A stretch of DNA of 64,000 bases from Kribbella sindirgiensis (GTDB lineage Bacteria > Actinomycetota > Actinomycetes > Propionibacteriales > Kribbellaceae). The stretch covers positions 1 through 64,000 of the forward strand of contig NZ_SJKA01000028.1 of assembly GCF_004331435.1 (NCBI RefSeq). Direction: 5' to 3'. Below the pieces are notes generated by a model. That model was not told where the DNA came from, did no database searches, and worked only from the letters and a program-made list of their open reading frames with translations. Position numbers and translations under genes: made by a program. Below, piece after piece: positions 7,701 through 15,613 of the stretch (the stretch's first letter is position 1; every line of letters starts with the position of its first letter).

Positions 7701-10365
7701 GGCTGGTCAGCACCGCCGGGTCGTAGTCACCACCCGGACCGGTCCAGTTGATCGTCGACGCCGCCTGATTCCACGTCGCCTCGGTCTCGACGAAGTCCCG
7801 CGTCAGCCCGTGCAGATCAAGCGTTGCGCTGCCGGCACCGGAGCCGTAGTTCGAGAACAGCTCGACCCGCGCGTCGGTGACCTTCGTACCCTGCTTGACA
7901 GCCGAGGTGTCGAACTTGAACACCCCGCGCTCGACGCCGTACGTCGGGTGGTTGTTGCCGACCTGCACCCAGTACCGCGTGTTTCCGGTGCCGCCGTCCG
8001 GACGCGACACGTTCTCCGTCGCCTTCGTCTTGCTCAACGTGGTGTCGGAGATGTCGCCGCCGAACGACTGCAGGACCCGGCCCTCGCGCGGCATCGTCAC
8101 CGTCTGCACGTTCGACGCGGCCTTGCCGTTCGACGTACCGTCACCGACCGTCCGCGCCACAACCCAATAGCTGTAGGTGGCGGCCTCGGTTGCAGTCGAT
8201 GGCTTCGCAGTCGCATCGGTGAACGACGTCACCTCCGGCGCAACGGTCCCGACCAGCTCGACTGCACTCGGCGATGTCGTCGAGAAGTAGTCGCCCACCG
8301 GCGTGGTGCAGCCGTCCAACGGCAGGTCGCGGCAACCGCGGAAGATCTGGTACTCGACCAGGTCGTCGTCATCGGCCGGCGTCGGGTCGATGTACTTGTT
8401 CCAGGTGAGCTCCGCACCGGAGGCGTTGATCGTCGACGGCGGGTTCAGCGTCACGCCAGGCTCGTCGTACGTGACGACCAGGTTCGGCCGAGCCGCGGTC
8501 TCCCCGCCGTACGTCCCCTCGCTCGCGCTGTAGTACAGACCACCGGCCGGCGCCGTCGCCGGCGCCTCGTCCACAGCCTTCAGCATCACACCGAAGTTCT
8601 GTGCAGGGTTGCTCACCCACGACTGCACATAGCTGCCCAGCCCGTACGAGTGCCACCCGTCCCGGTCACCGGCCTGCTTCGTCGCCGTGGAGTACTTCGT
8701 CCACTTCATCGCGTCCGCGATCGGAATGGTCAACGCCACAGGCGACTGCTGCCGCGTGGCCTTGACCTGCGTCGTGTTCCCCGGACGGGAATGGATGGTG
8801 CCCAGCGTGTACCACAGGTCACCTCCCGGACCTGGCGTACCGGCCGTCTGGTTCCACTGGACGGTCTGTGTGGTCGGCACGCCGGCGGACGTCGCACCGA
8901 CGAGCGTCGTCGGCAGGATGCCCCGCACACTGTTCGGGTAGTAGTGCCCCTGCACCTGATAGTCGCCCTCGCTCGGCACCCGCGCGCTCCACGTGAACGT
9001 GTCCGGCGCGGATCCCGTCAGCGCGTACGAGAACGACCCGTTCACCGCGCTCGCGTTGCTCTGGTACTTCCACGGCCCTTCGTACGTCGCCGACAACGTG
9101 TCCTGGTCATCGACCTGCACCGTGTTGGACGCGTAGGTGCCGTTGAACGCCGTGTTCATCGACGTCCACGTCGCCGTCGACTCCGACCAGGCGGACGTCA
9201 CCTTCACCGCCGCGAACGGCAGCGTCACATCCGCACCGAAGCCCGCCCCGTAGTGCATGTTCAAGTCGGCCGAGCGGATCGTCGTGGTGGTCGGGATCAT
9301 CGACGTGTCGAACTTCAGCAGGCCGCGCCACGTGTTGTGGCTCGCGTCATCGCCGACCAGCACCGTCGGGTTCGTGCCGTAGTTGACGCCCGCGTTCGCC
9401 TCGGAAATCGACGTGTCCTGGGCGGCCGTCGGGTCCGGTACGACGACGATCGTCGGGTCGATGACGATCGGGAACACCCGTTCCTTCGCTGCCAGCCACG
9501 CCTGATCCGGCTTCAGCGTCAGCAGCGTCTTGCCACCCTGCTGCGTCACCGTCTGGGTGATCTTGTCCGAGTACCCCGGCTGACCGAGCTGGTTGGTCGC
9601 CGAGGAGTCGTACATGTTCGGCGCCGGGATCACGTACTTCGGTCGCTCGTCGCCGTTCTTCTTGAAGAACCCGATCGACCCGTCCGGCTGCGCCTTCGCC
9701 GTCAACCCACTGGTGTGCAGCTCGAACGCGTACTCACCCGCCACATCCGCGTCAGCCGTCAGTACGACGGTCTCCTTCACGCCGGTGCGCGACACGTAGT
9801 ACCGCACGTCCGCCGTACCGAACACGTCCGGGAACGCCACCGACGAGTCCTTCACCACCGGCGTCAGCGCCCGCTTCTCACCGGCCGCACCGAGCCCGAT
9901 CGACTCCCCGTCCGCCTCGAACGTCAGCAAACGATCGCTTGACTTACCGAACCGCGTCCGGAACGCGTTCTTCGCGTTCTCGAACGAGTCCTCACCGCTG
10001 CCGGCGGTGACCTTGGTGTCGATGTCCTGCCACTTGCCCTTGGTGTCCTTGTAGTGCACCGGCTCCGTCGACAGCTCGACCTGCGTGGTCCCGTCGGACA
10101 TGCGATACGAAGTCGACGACGCCGTACGCCGCTCCTCGAGCTCCCGCACCCGCGCAGGCGTCCCGTCGACGGTCGCGACCGTCGACGCGTTCTTCACCCG
10201 CGCGGGCAACGGCGCCGCCAACGGACCAGCCGCCGCACGAGCCACCTGCGGTGCGGCGACCTGCGCGACCTCCTGCGGGTGCGCAAGAGCGGTCGCGGGA
10301 ACTCCCAGAGATGCCGGGAGGGACAGTACGAGGGCATACGTCAGCCACCTGCGGGTGCGGCGCAT
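1705..10365 (-). CDS. Secreted RHS/YD-repeat polymorphic toxin with PD-(D/E)XK-like tip (2886 aa)
   Basis: A giant secreted protein. An N-terminal signal peptide (about residues 1-30, ending ATALAHP) is followed by two DNRLRE-type beta modules (about 315-630 and 755-935). Next come a long series of YD/RHS repeats (from about 1235), a golvesin/carbohydrate-binding-like module within them (about 2005-2140) and the RHS core signature (NPYRFNSKRFN, FREYNPGLNRFLSRD, ANRYMFAGGNPI; about 2590-2640). A hydrophobic stretch (IILGVVLLFVPGG) and an Ala/Gly linker precede the last ~110 residues, which contain TDIDRIQDGVLWEMKSA. The spaced Asp and E-M-K fit a PD-(D/E)XK nuclease fold. RHS shells normally encapsulate and deliver such tips to competitors. 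The ATG at 10365 is preferred over an upstream GTG (10371) because GGAG lies five bases before the ATG. Confidence 0.9.
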   Translation of the reverse strand: MRRTRRWLTYALVLSLPASLGVPATALAHPQEVAQVAAPQVARAAAGPLAAPLPARVKNASTVATVDGTPARVRELEERRTASSTSYRMSDGTTQVELSTEPVHYKDTKGKWQDIDTKVTAGSGEDSFENAKNAFRTRFGKSSDRLLTFEADGESIGLGAAGEKRALTPVVKDSSVAFPDVFGTADVRYYVSRTGVKETVVLTADADVAGEYAFELHTSGLTAKAQPDGSIGFFKKNGDERPKYVIPAPNMYDSSATNQLGQPGYSDKITQTVTQQGGKTLLTLKPDQAWLAAKERVFPIVIDPTIVVVPDPTAAQDTSISEANAGVNYGTNPTVLVGDDASHNTWRGLLKFDTSMIPTTTTIRSADLNMHYGAGFGADVTLPFAAVKVTSAWSESTATWTSMNTAFNGTYASNTVQVDDQDTLSATYEGPWKYQSNASAVNGSFSYALTGSAPDTFTWSARVPSEGDYQVQGHYYPNSVRGILPTTLVGATSAGVPTTQTVQWNQTAGTPGPGGDLWYTLGTIHSRPGNTTQVKATRQQSPVALTIPIADAMKWTKYSTATKQAGDRDGWHSYGLGSYVQSWVSNPAQNFGVMLKAVDEAPATAPAGGLYYSASEGTYGGETAARPNLVVTYDEPGVTLNPPSTINASGAELTWNKYIDPTPADDDDLVEYQIFRGCRDLPLDGCTTPVGDYFSTTSPSAVELVGTVAPEVTSFTDATAKPSTATEAATYSYWVVARTVGDGTSNGKAASNVQTVTMPREGRVLQSFGGDISDTTLSKTKATENVSRPDGGTGNTRYWVQVGNNHPTYGVERGVFKFDTSAVKQGTKVTDARVELFSNYGSGAGSATLDLHGLTRDFVETEATWNQAASTINWTGPGGDYDPAVLTSLTSDNNPKRLTFTSTAQGSVLLPKIQSWVDNPGNNHGLLLKTHDETVQQQLFSITNGESPDSLFRPRLWIEHLAKNEAETYQADQIPERFQPNTTITTPVTLTNTSKDPWDGDLLVSYRWTDPGSTVDLTTEGERLSVPLGRALAPGESQTVDLPVRAPINSDTGTKRQSYDLHLDLRKPDKTWYDGDNATSPPARPAQGCVMETAGLLCVDRYVESATSGGLGLEKFMSYTGEETGGGSQLLTNLYNGNVVWSYDALSNPSIGPSAFVRLAYNSQDDTAASAPGYGFSVQPATLTRLGSGLSVAPNVVSFVDGDGTTQIYKADTPDPQKPNEVPYTRPAGVALELKEDLAADTAHRWVFTRPDGTRFYFDSGTKRQTSVVDRNGNTMSFSYDTDGRLSIVTDARNRQVLTLGYESGGAGKLVWIRDISGRALKFNYNTSSQLIKLEDGGPFNNGAFDPGAVVKSFQFAYTDTSNNSNTKLISVKDPRNAETKVQYYTSNEDSTYAKWPKSYTDRRNNNTTFSYAQPDPSALDRLTTVTDVNGSTPSVTTYKMDAFGRTTSIVDANQNAIGGTKATSLAWDRDHNVIRLQEPNDAVSTWEYDPKTGYPLVVKDAMAVKNGLPGVVLTYQELTTGAKPTVLLSKKSAAGRTNTFTYDANGNIKTVKNGLGFGPTYSYNSNGTLATVTDARGNATQYGDDSKYHASGYPLSITDPELAKTEFTYDDRGNVLQVKDALLRLTTAEYDAFGRPTKITKPYDGAVVRTTATDYDLNDNVTKETAPNGAQSVSTFDAADNLLTKTLPDNNTTGRQLAYTYDVLGRKVTETAPKGVATTTDPNDFVTKYSYDRVGQVLKVETPFVDGGTTKTPTTTYEYDLVGNQVTVMDPLRNASPATDYTSKTVYDLNHRPTAVTDAAGYTSKTVYDADGLVTSEINQTGNTKTTKYDDAGQPIEIHVPHTPIGGHQEDRVTKLAYDQAGNVTRQTRPSGRYSETVYDKNNRPVQNKSAFDTSTTLYKTPSSTFITYYPTGEIKAQSDPTFESSGTQWTNFTYFGSGDIKTSTDPWQITATYGYNQLGQQTDRTLTVPGDDAKRTQAWGYYPDGALQSRSDTAAQQPVDIVDNADTWQTTSTGTWATVPGGTNTQGANYRTHLAAAVGTPEASDTFNWRVLPDVAGSFDVYASCPVRADGSTAATYTINHSTGAATKTIDQKACTAATPWVNLGNYSFPNGVAKTITLKPSATGVVSADAIKLVSTSPVESRSFTHNYDLNGQQTEVKDNNPNAASDTFKITTDGLGRTTQVQELKAGATKATTDYTYDLDSNVLSTNAQRPADSGAGTPKVGRYTGYTWDVRNLVDTVKAGDSPTGTLDTWSYTYDGRGLRSTITKPNGNVATFTYHEDGLPRIQTEKHAQQLISSHALRYTPDGDRSQDVEKLLKANSSDYLDQASNYTYTPARQLEAVTKTGVEKGDNESYEYDAAGNTTKQTIGATTSTMTYDRNRLTKTVTGGTTLNQRYDLFGRSTTADVGSQVVEQNAYDGYDRLVRQQKFDTAGTATFTRNQTYDPFDRVVNQSEKVGAAASISTRYTFVGLADQVAIEEEKDTAGTWKTSKSYAYGANGENLSLVDSPVNGTTSKKSFYGTNPHGDVETLTDASTGVTTSTYRYTAYGQPDKVGTTGDDAIVDGDPAKNADIVNPYRFNSKRFNGATNTYDMGFREYNPGLNRFLSRDMYNGALSDMALGTDPWNANRYMFAGGNPITGVEGDGHCAFDPETESACGRPVERTLNSGSSPPPEPEARPHPDRFFEMAGCNGGPGCVLPEGFKGKYGPYKPIPGEEFMPDIILGVVLLFVPGGEAAMVGRAGTVIKIGSRAARTARAEAGAAGAGSEAGAATRGALEGVRDYQVMDPLNAGRTITDIDRIQDGVLWEMKSASAAKDPSGWIAKHIDGKFSRYLEARQHMPGYENAPIGFDFSSPMDAGFRSQVEAAIDGLRSAHPGVTIVTRFAQ

Positions 10366-10732
10366 CGACACTCCAAGATCGGGCGGATCCGGCGCACCCC
10401 GAGTGACACCGGCGAAGAAAGTCAGGAGAGTTTTATCCTTCCAACACCCACCGGCGCAACTCGATTGCAGCTTGTTGCAAAGTTAGGAAGCCCTTAGCAA
10501 CAAGGGCAAACCGCTCTTTCGTTGGCGAGTCCCACATGACCGCCGAGTAGCGTGTATGGTCCCGGCGTGTGGAACCGCTGTTCGGCCCTCGCGATCTGCT
10601 CACAGCGACCGGGTGACCACGCAAAGTTGTGATCTAGGCCAATTCATCACTGATCGGCAACATTTTCACTGACCCGGCGATTCATCTCGTACTCTCCGTC
10701 CGGGGATTCATTCGTACGACCTGGGGGGACCC
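10366..10732. promoter_or_regulatory. Divergent intergenic region between RHS toxin and DMFase-like gene
   Basis: 367 bases that must hold both divergent promoters. They are visibly more AT-rich than the flanks. A small inverted repeat GCCCTT-N6-AAGGGC lies at 10490-10507, and GTGAT...ATCAC arms occur around 10630-10652. The plus-strand gene has a strong GGGGGGA ribosome-binding site before its ATG. A 63-codon minus-strand frame (10433-10624) has no family signature and is not called. Confidence 0.45.
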
Positions 10733-13000
10733 ATGTTTCGGAGGCTTTTGGCCTCGGCTGCCGCATTGGCTGTCGCAGCGGCGGCGATCGTGTTCATCGA
10801 CCGGGCGGCCGATGCCGCCGCGGCCGGTGTCAGCATCACCGCGACGCAGGCGTCGAACGGCACGACCACGCTGACGTACCGCGCGACCGTGCTCAAAGCG
10901 GGCGCGATCCGCGAGGTCACGATGGCGATCCCGGCCGGGACCACCGGGCGGGTCACCTCGATCAACGGCACGGTCAGCTCCGTCACGAGCACGGTGCTGC
11001 GCTGGCGACCCGCCCGCGTCACGAACGTCGCCGTCGGCGCGCGACTCGCGATCCCGCTGTACGGCCTGAAGCTGCCCGCCGGCGGTCCGTGGACGCTGGG
11101 ATTCAAGTCGATCGGCACGGCGGGCCAGGTGATCACCTCCGGCGCCGGCGTGCTGCAGCCGTTGAAGACCTACACCGCCGCCGTCGCGGTCAAGGCGACG
11201 AACCCGATTCCCGCCCAGACAACGAATCTGACCTACCAGGCCACGATCACCAAGGCGGGCACCCTCGGCGCCGTGCGCATGCAGTTGCCGACCGGGGCCA
11301 CCGGCACGTACGGCACCGTCAACGGCACGCTCTTCGTCAGCGGCGGCTACGCGACCTGGAAACCGAAGTCACCGCTCAACGTCGCCGTCGGCGCACGCCT
11401 GGCGATCCCGGTCAACAACGTCCAACTCTCCCGGTTCGGCGGAACGATGAGCCTCACCGTCTCCGCGACTACCGCCACCGGCACCGTCCTGAGCACCGGC
11501 GCCGGAAGCATCGCGTTCATCGCGCCACCCGCCGAGATGCCCGCCGTCGCGGCCGCGGGCTTCGCCGCACCTCCCACCGGATGTCCGGACGCCTGGCCGA
11601 CGACAACCGCCGAGAACGCCAAGTCGGGCACCGGTGACTGGGTCATCCCGACCAGCATGAACGGGACGCTCGCTGCCTACCTGACGCAGGTCTCGGCCAG
11701 CTGTGGCGACTCCGTCGACCTCAAGGTCACGTCCGGCAACCCGGTCAGCGTCGTCGCCTACCGCATGGGGTACTACGCCGGACTCGGCGCGCGAGAGATC
11801 TGGCGGCGGGACGACGTACCGACTGTCGTTCAGGACGCACCGACAACCGGCGGCGCGTCGGCCGACGGCAAACCGCTGCGGATGACGTCGGCGGCGAGCT
11901 GGTCCAAGACGCTCACCATCCCCGTGGACAAGGACTGGGCGCCGGGAACGTACCTGATCAAGGTCAGCGACGGCACCTCCGCGACGTACGCGCCACTGAC
12001 GGTCCGCGACGACACCGGCACCAAGCACGCCCTGATGATCCAGCAAGCGACCACGACCTGGCAGGCGTACAACAGCTACGGCGGATCGGGCTTTTACACC
12101 GGCGGAGTCGACGGCGGCTCCGGCCGGCTGACGTTCGACCGGCCGTACAACGAGGGCCAGGGCTCCGGGCAGTACCTCACCCTCGAACAGGGACTGGTGT
12201 TCTGGGCCGAGTCGAAGGGACTCGACGTCACCTACTGGACCGACAACGACCTCGACCAGTACGGCGGTCAACTGCCGACACGAGCCGGGACACTCTTCCT
12301 GCCCGGGCACGACGAGTACTACTCGCTACGGATGCGGGCCGCGCTCAGCCAGGCGATCGCCCGGGGCGTCAACGTCGCCAACCTCGGCGCGAACACGGCG
12401 TACCGCGTGATCACCTTCACCGACGAGACGCGGCGGGCCTGGGACATCGACCGGTACACCGACGGCTACAACTCGACGACGTGGCGCTATCTGGGTGACG
12501 CCTACGCGTCGCAGCCGCTGCTCGGCGCGGACTACATCTGCCCGGTCATGGGCAACACGCTGACCACCGGCGGCGGATGGATCTTCGATGGTGTCGCCAA
12601 CGGTACGGCGCTGCCCGGCTTCATCGCCGGCGAGGTCGACTACGTCTGGCCCGACCTCTACAAGCAACCCGGCCAGACAACAGTCGCCAGCGGCACCGGA
12701 GCGTGCCGGTCGAACGGCCGCGCCGCACCCATGCACGTCACGGCGTACACCGCACCGTCGGGTGCCCGCGTGCTGAACGGGTCGACCTTCGCCTACGGCT
12801 GCTTCCTCGTCGGACGCTGCCCCTCGAACTGGACCGTCCCCTCCCCCGATGCGGCCTCGCAGAAGACGGTCGCGACCATGGTCGCCAACATCGCCGAGTG
12901 GGTCTCCCGCGGCACCATCGCCGTCCCGGCCGAAACCACGGCGGCGAAGATCCGTGTCGCCGTACCGAAACACCCGCTGCAGACCAATACCCAACCCTGA
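10733..13000 (+). CDS. Secreted protein with N,N-dimethylformamidase beta-subunit-like domain (755 aa)
   Basis: Signal peptide at about residues 1-27 (hydrophobic core LLASAAALAVAAAAIVF). Two tandem ~110-residue beta modules follow (about 33-140 and 145-260), which share the exact string NVAVGARLAIP. From about residue 280 to the end the protein matches the C-terminal domain of the dimethylformamidase large subunit family as found in many secreted actinobacterial proteins (VVAYRMGYYAGLGAREIWR, ALMIQQATTTWQAYNSYGG, TLFLPGHDEYYSLRMRAAL). True DMFase also needs a small subunit, which is absent here, and the secreted versions have no proven substrate. It probably acts on an extracellular amide or polymer. 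The gene stands alone and ends at a strong terminator. Confidence 0.85.
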   Translation: MFRRLLASAAALAVAAAAIVFIDRAADAAAAGVSITATQASNGTTTLTYRATVLKAGAIREVTMAIPAGTTGRVTSINGTVSSVTSTVLRWRPARVTNVAVGARLAIPLYGLKLPAGGPWTLGFKSIGTAGQVITSGAGVLQPLKTYTAAVAVKATNPIPAQTTNLTYQATITKAGTLGAVRMQLPTGATGTYGTVNGTLFVSGGYATWKPKSPLNVAVGARLAIPVNNVQLSRFGGTMSLTVSATTATGTVLSTGAGSIAFIAPPAEMPAVAAAGFAAPPTGCPDAWPTTTAENAKSGTGDWVIPTSMNGTLAAYLTQVSASCGDSVDLKVTSGNPVSVVAYRMGYYAGLGAREIWRRDDVPTVVQDAPTTGGASADGKPLRMTSAASWSKTLTIPVDKDWAPGTYLIKVSDGTSATYAPLTVRDDTGTKHALMIQQATTTWQAYNSYGGSGFYTGGVDGGSGRLTFDRPYNEGQGSGQYLTLEQGLVFWAESKGLDVTYWTDNDLDQYGGQLPTRAGTLFLPGHDEYYSLRMRAALSQAIARGVNVANLGANTAYRVITFTDETRRAWDIDRYTDGYNSTTWRYLGDAYASQPLLGADYICPVMGNTLTTGGGWIFDGVANGTALPGFIAGEVDYVWPDLYKQPGQTTVASGTGACRSNGRAAPMHVTAYTAPSGARVLNGSTFAYGCFLVGRCPSNWTVPSPDAASQKTVATMVANIAEWVSRGTIAVPAETTAAKIRVAVPKHPLQTNTQP

Positions 13001-13016
13001 GCGAGTTTGCGCTCCG

Positions 13017-13046
13017 CCGGCCGGGACCCGACAGGGTCCCGGCCGG
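13017..13046 (+). terminator. Rho-independent-type terminator hairpin
   Basis: A perfect 13-bp stem (CCGGCCGGGACCC with GGGTCCCGGCCGG) with a GACA tetraloop, followed by TTCCTTT, starts 17 bp after the stop of the DMFase-like gene. It isolates that gene from the ABC operon downstream. Confidence 0.85.
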
Positions 13047-13079
13047 TTCCTTTGGAGACCCGCAGTTGGTCAGGTGAGA

Positions 13080-13100
13080 TGAAAACCGTTATCGTTTTCG
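13080..13100 (+). promoter_or_regulatory. Zur-like operator (site A) upstream of Dpp-type ABC operon
   Basis: A 21-bp AT-rich palindrome with arms TGAAAA and TTTTCG around ACCGTTATC, in otherwise GC-rich DNA, 37 bp before the first gene. It is identical at 17 of 21 positions to site B (29692-29712) in front of the znuA-like gene. The layout fits Fur-family, especially Zur, operators in actinobacteria. Regulation by Zur is inferred. Confidence 0.65.
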
Positions 13101-13136
13101 CTTGTCTGTCGGTGTCGTGAGGAGTGAGGTCTCCAG

Positions 13137-14678
13137 ATGGGTTTGTCGTTGAGTCGGCGTGGGTTGCTCGGGCTGGCCTCGGCTGGGGTGGCGGCTGTGG
13201 CGGTGCCGGGGTGTGCGCCGGGTGGTGACGCGGCGCCTGTTGCCGGGGCGCCGCGGGGTGGTGGGCGGTTGCGGGCGGTGTTCTCCGGGGGTGGGGCGAC
13301 GGAGGTGCTCGATCCGCATCAGACCAATCTGTACGTCGAGATCGCGCGGGCGAAGGCGTTGTTCGACAAGCTTGCGGACTACGGGTCCGACATGGCGCCG
13401 CAGCCGCGACTCGCGGAGCGGTGGGAGCCGAGCGCCGATCTGCGGACCTGGCGGATCACGTTGCGTGCGGCAAGCTTCCACGACGGTCGTCCGGTGCGGC
13501 CCGCGGACGTACTGGCGAGCTTCGCGCGGATCGTCGAGCCGGGATCGACCCGGCGCGCCAAGTCGGCGCTGTCGGTGATCGATCTGGCGAACAGCCGTGC
13601 GATCGGCGAGCGGACGATCGAGTTCCGGCTCAAGCGCCCGTACGGCGAATTCCCGAACGCTCTCGCCACGCTCGGCACGTACATCGTCCCCGGCGGCGCC
13701 CCGGATCCGGCCAAGCCGGTCGGGTCGGGGCCGTTCCGGTTCCGGTCGTTCGAACCCGGGCGCAGTTTCGTTGCCGAGCGCAACCCCGACTACTGGGACG
13801 GAGCGCCGTACATCGACGAGCTGCACCTCGTGATCAGCAACGACGAGGCCGCTCGCGTGAACGCGCTGCTCGGCAAACAGGTCGAATACGCACACGACCT
13901 CACGCCGACCAGCGCCCGCACGCACGAGAAGACTGTGCAGATCCATCGGCTGCCGCTGAGCAATTTCCACGGGCTCGCGATGAAGATCGACCGTCCGCCG
14001 TTCAACCGGCCCGAGCTCCGTCAAGCGCTGTTCCACCTGGTCGATCGCGACGAGCTGATCCGCTCCGTGCTGCACGGATCGGGTGAGGTCGGCAACGATC
14101 TCTACGGCAAGAACTACCGCTACTACGCGGACGGTCTGGCCCAGCGCAGCCGGGACCCGGAGCGCGCCAAGGCGCTGGTGAAGCAGGCCGGAGCCGACGG
14201 CCTGACCATCGACTTCGACACCTCCGACGCCTCGACCGGCCTCAAGGAGGCCGCACTGGCGATCAGCGACCAGGCACGGGCGGTCGGGCTCAACCTGAAC
14301 GTCAAGCTCGGCAACAAGGACACGTACTGGGCCGACATCGCGAAGAACGGCGTACTGGCCAGCTACCGATCGGGGGCGATGCCGCTCGAGTCGCACATCT
14401 CGCAGCGCCTGCTGACCAGCTCCACGACGAACAACACGCAATGGCGCCGGCCGGAGTTCGACAAGTTGTACTACGACTCCCAGTCGACCACCGACGAGAA
14501 GCGGCGCGCCGACCTCTACCTGCGGATGCAGGAGCAGCTGTACGACGAGGGCGGCTTCCTCTGGTGGGGCGTGTCGGACTGGATCGTCGCGTCGGCGCCG
14601 ACGGTGCAGGGCGTCGACGCGAACGCGCCGGCGAACACGCTCAACTGGGCGCGCTTCGACAAGGTCTGGATCGCGTGA
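13137..14678 (+). CDS. Dpp/Opp-type ABC transporter solute-binding lipoprotein (513 aa)
   Basis: Family 5 extracellular solute-binding protein (peptide/nickel/opine class). The leader has a twin-arginine SRRGLL motif and a lipobox VPGC (Cys26), so it is probably exported folded and lipid-anchored. The typical sequence blocks are present: ERWEPSADLRTWRITLR, FHDGRPVRPADVLASF, the GSGPFRFRSFEPG region, RNPDYWDGAPYIDEL and INDEAARVNALL-like. It is first in a tightly coupled operon with two permeases, a fused ATPase and an acetyltransferase. The family binds peptides, nickel chelates, opines or metallophores and the ligand cannot be read from sequence. The Zur-like site upstream makes a metal chelate an attractive guess. 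Confidence 0.9.
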   Translation: MGLSLSRRGLLGLASAGVAAVAVPGCAPGGDAAPVAGAPRGGGRLRAVFSGGGATEVLDPHQTNLYVEIARAKALFDKLADYGSDMAPQPRLAERWEPSADLRTWRITLRAASFHDGRPVRPADVLASFARIVEPGSTRRAKSALSVIDLANSRAIGERTIEFRLKRPYGEFPNALATLGTYIVPGGAPDPAKPVGSGPFRFRSFEPGRSFVAERNPDYWDGAPYIDELHLVISNDEAARVNALLGKQVEYAHDLTPTSARTHEKTVQIHRLPLSNFHGLAMKIDRPPFNRPELRQALFHLVDRDELIRSVLHGSGEVGNDLYGKNYRYYADGLAQRSRDPERAKALVKQAGADGLTIDFDTSDASTGLKEAALAISDQARAVGLNLNVKLGNKDTYWADIAKNGVLASYRSGAMPLESHISQRLLTSSTTNNTQWRRPEFDKLYYDSQSTTDEKRRADLYLRMQEQLYDEGGFLWWGVSDWIVASAPTVQGVDANAPANTLNWARFDKVWIA

Positions 14679-15613
14679 CACGGTACGTCGCTCAACGTCT
14701 GCTGCTCGGTGTCGTCCAGGTCCTCGTGGTGATGACGGGGATGTTCTTCCTCACCGAAGCGCTGCCCGGGGACGCCGCGGTGACGATCGCCGGAGACAAT
14801 CCGGACCCGGCGATCATCGCAGCGCTCCGGGACCGTCTCGGCCTGAACGAGCCGGCCTGGCATCGGCTCGGCGACTGGCTGGCCGCGGCGCTGCACTGCG
14901 ATCTCGGTCACTCGTTGATCGGTCCCCGCTCGGTGGCGGACATCGTGGCGGACGCAGCCGCGCCGACTGTCCTGCTGGCCGGCTTGACGGTCGTGCTACT
15001 CATTCCGCTGTCCCTGGGGCTGGGTCTGCTCGCCGCACACCGCGAGGGCAGTCGCTGGGATCGCCTGATCACGGGCAGCACGATCGGGCTGTACTCGGCG
15101 CCCGAGTTCGCGATGGGAATCCTCGTGGTCACGGTCTTCGCGGTCCAGCTCGGCTGGTTCCCGCCAACAGCCGTCGGTACGTCGCTCGCCGGCAACCCCG
15201 CCGTTCTCGTACTGCCGGTTTTTGTCCTCCTACTCCGCCCGATCTGCTCGCTGAGCCGCCTGGTGCGCGCCGGCATGATCGACGCGCAGCGGTCGGACTA
15301 TGTTCAGCACGCTCGGAGGATCGGACTGTCGCCGGTGCGGATCCGTCTGCTGCATGCGTTGCCCAACGCGCTCGCACCATCAGTGCAGCAACTCGCGCGC
15401 ACGGTCGACTGGCTCGTCGGTGGGGTGATCGTCGTCGAGGCGATCTTCGTCGTTCCCGGCCTCGGCACCACCCTGGCCGCGGCGGTCGCGGCGCGCGACC
15501 TTCCTGTGGTGCAGGGCCTGGCCGTGCTGCTCGCAGCCACCACAGTCTTGGTCAACCTCCTGGCGGATATCGCGGCCCGTGCGCTCGCGCCCGCGGCGGA
15601 GGGCGTCCGATGA
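14675..15613 (+). CDS. Dpp/Opp-type ABC transporter permease, DppB class (312 aa)
   Basis: Polytopic inner-membrane permease of the peptide/nickel class: N-terminal RYVAQRLLLGVVQVLVV, then about six membrane segments. The EAA-type cytoplasmic loop (ALPNALAPSVQQLARTVDWL) contacts the ATPase, and VVEAIFVVPGLGTTL is typical of DppB. The GTG start at 14675 overlaps the preceding TGA (GTGA), giving translational coupling and the expected ~310-residue length. A longer upstream frame would run through the preceding gene and is rejected. Confidence 0.9.
   Translation: MTRYVAQRLLLGVVQVLVVMTGMFFLTEALPGDAAVTIAGDNPDPAIIAALRDRLGLNEPAWHRLGDWLAAALHCDLGHSLIGPRSVADIVADAAAPTVLLAGLTVVLLIPLSLGLGLLAAHREGSRWDRLITGSTIGLYSAPEFAMGILVVTVFAVQLGWFPPTAVGTSLAGNPAVLVLPVFVLLLRPICSLSRLVRAGMIDAQRSDYVQHARRIGLSPVRIRLLHALPNALAPSVQQLARTVDWLVGGVIVVEAIFVVPGLGTTLAAAVAARDLPVVQGLAVLLAATTVLVNLLADIAARALAPAAEGVR

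Noticed and set aside
6634..9942. A 1102-codon plus-strand open frame opposite the RHS toxin
   Set aside because: It lies wholly antisense to a clearly real gene, is dominated by Arg and Val from GC-skewed complementary codons, and has no domain pattern. The same applies to the frames at 2788-3996 and 4990-6381.
10433..10624. A 63-codon minus-strand frame in the toxin/DMFase intergenic region
   Set aside because: It sits in a region that must contain both promoters, lacks a good ribosome site and matches nothing I recognise.
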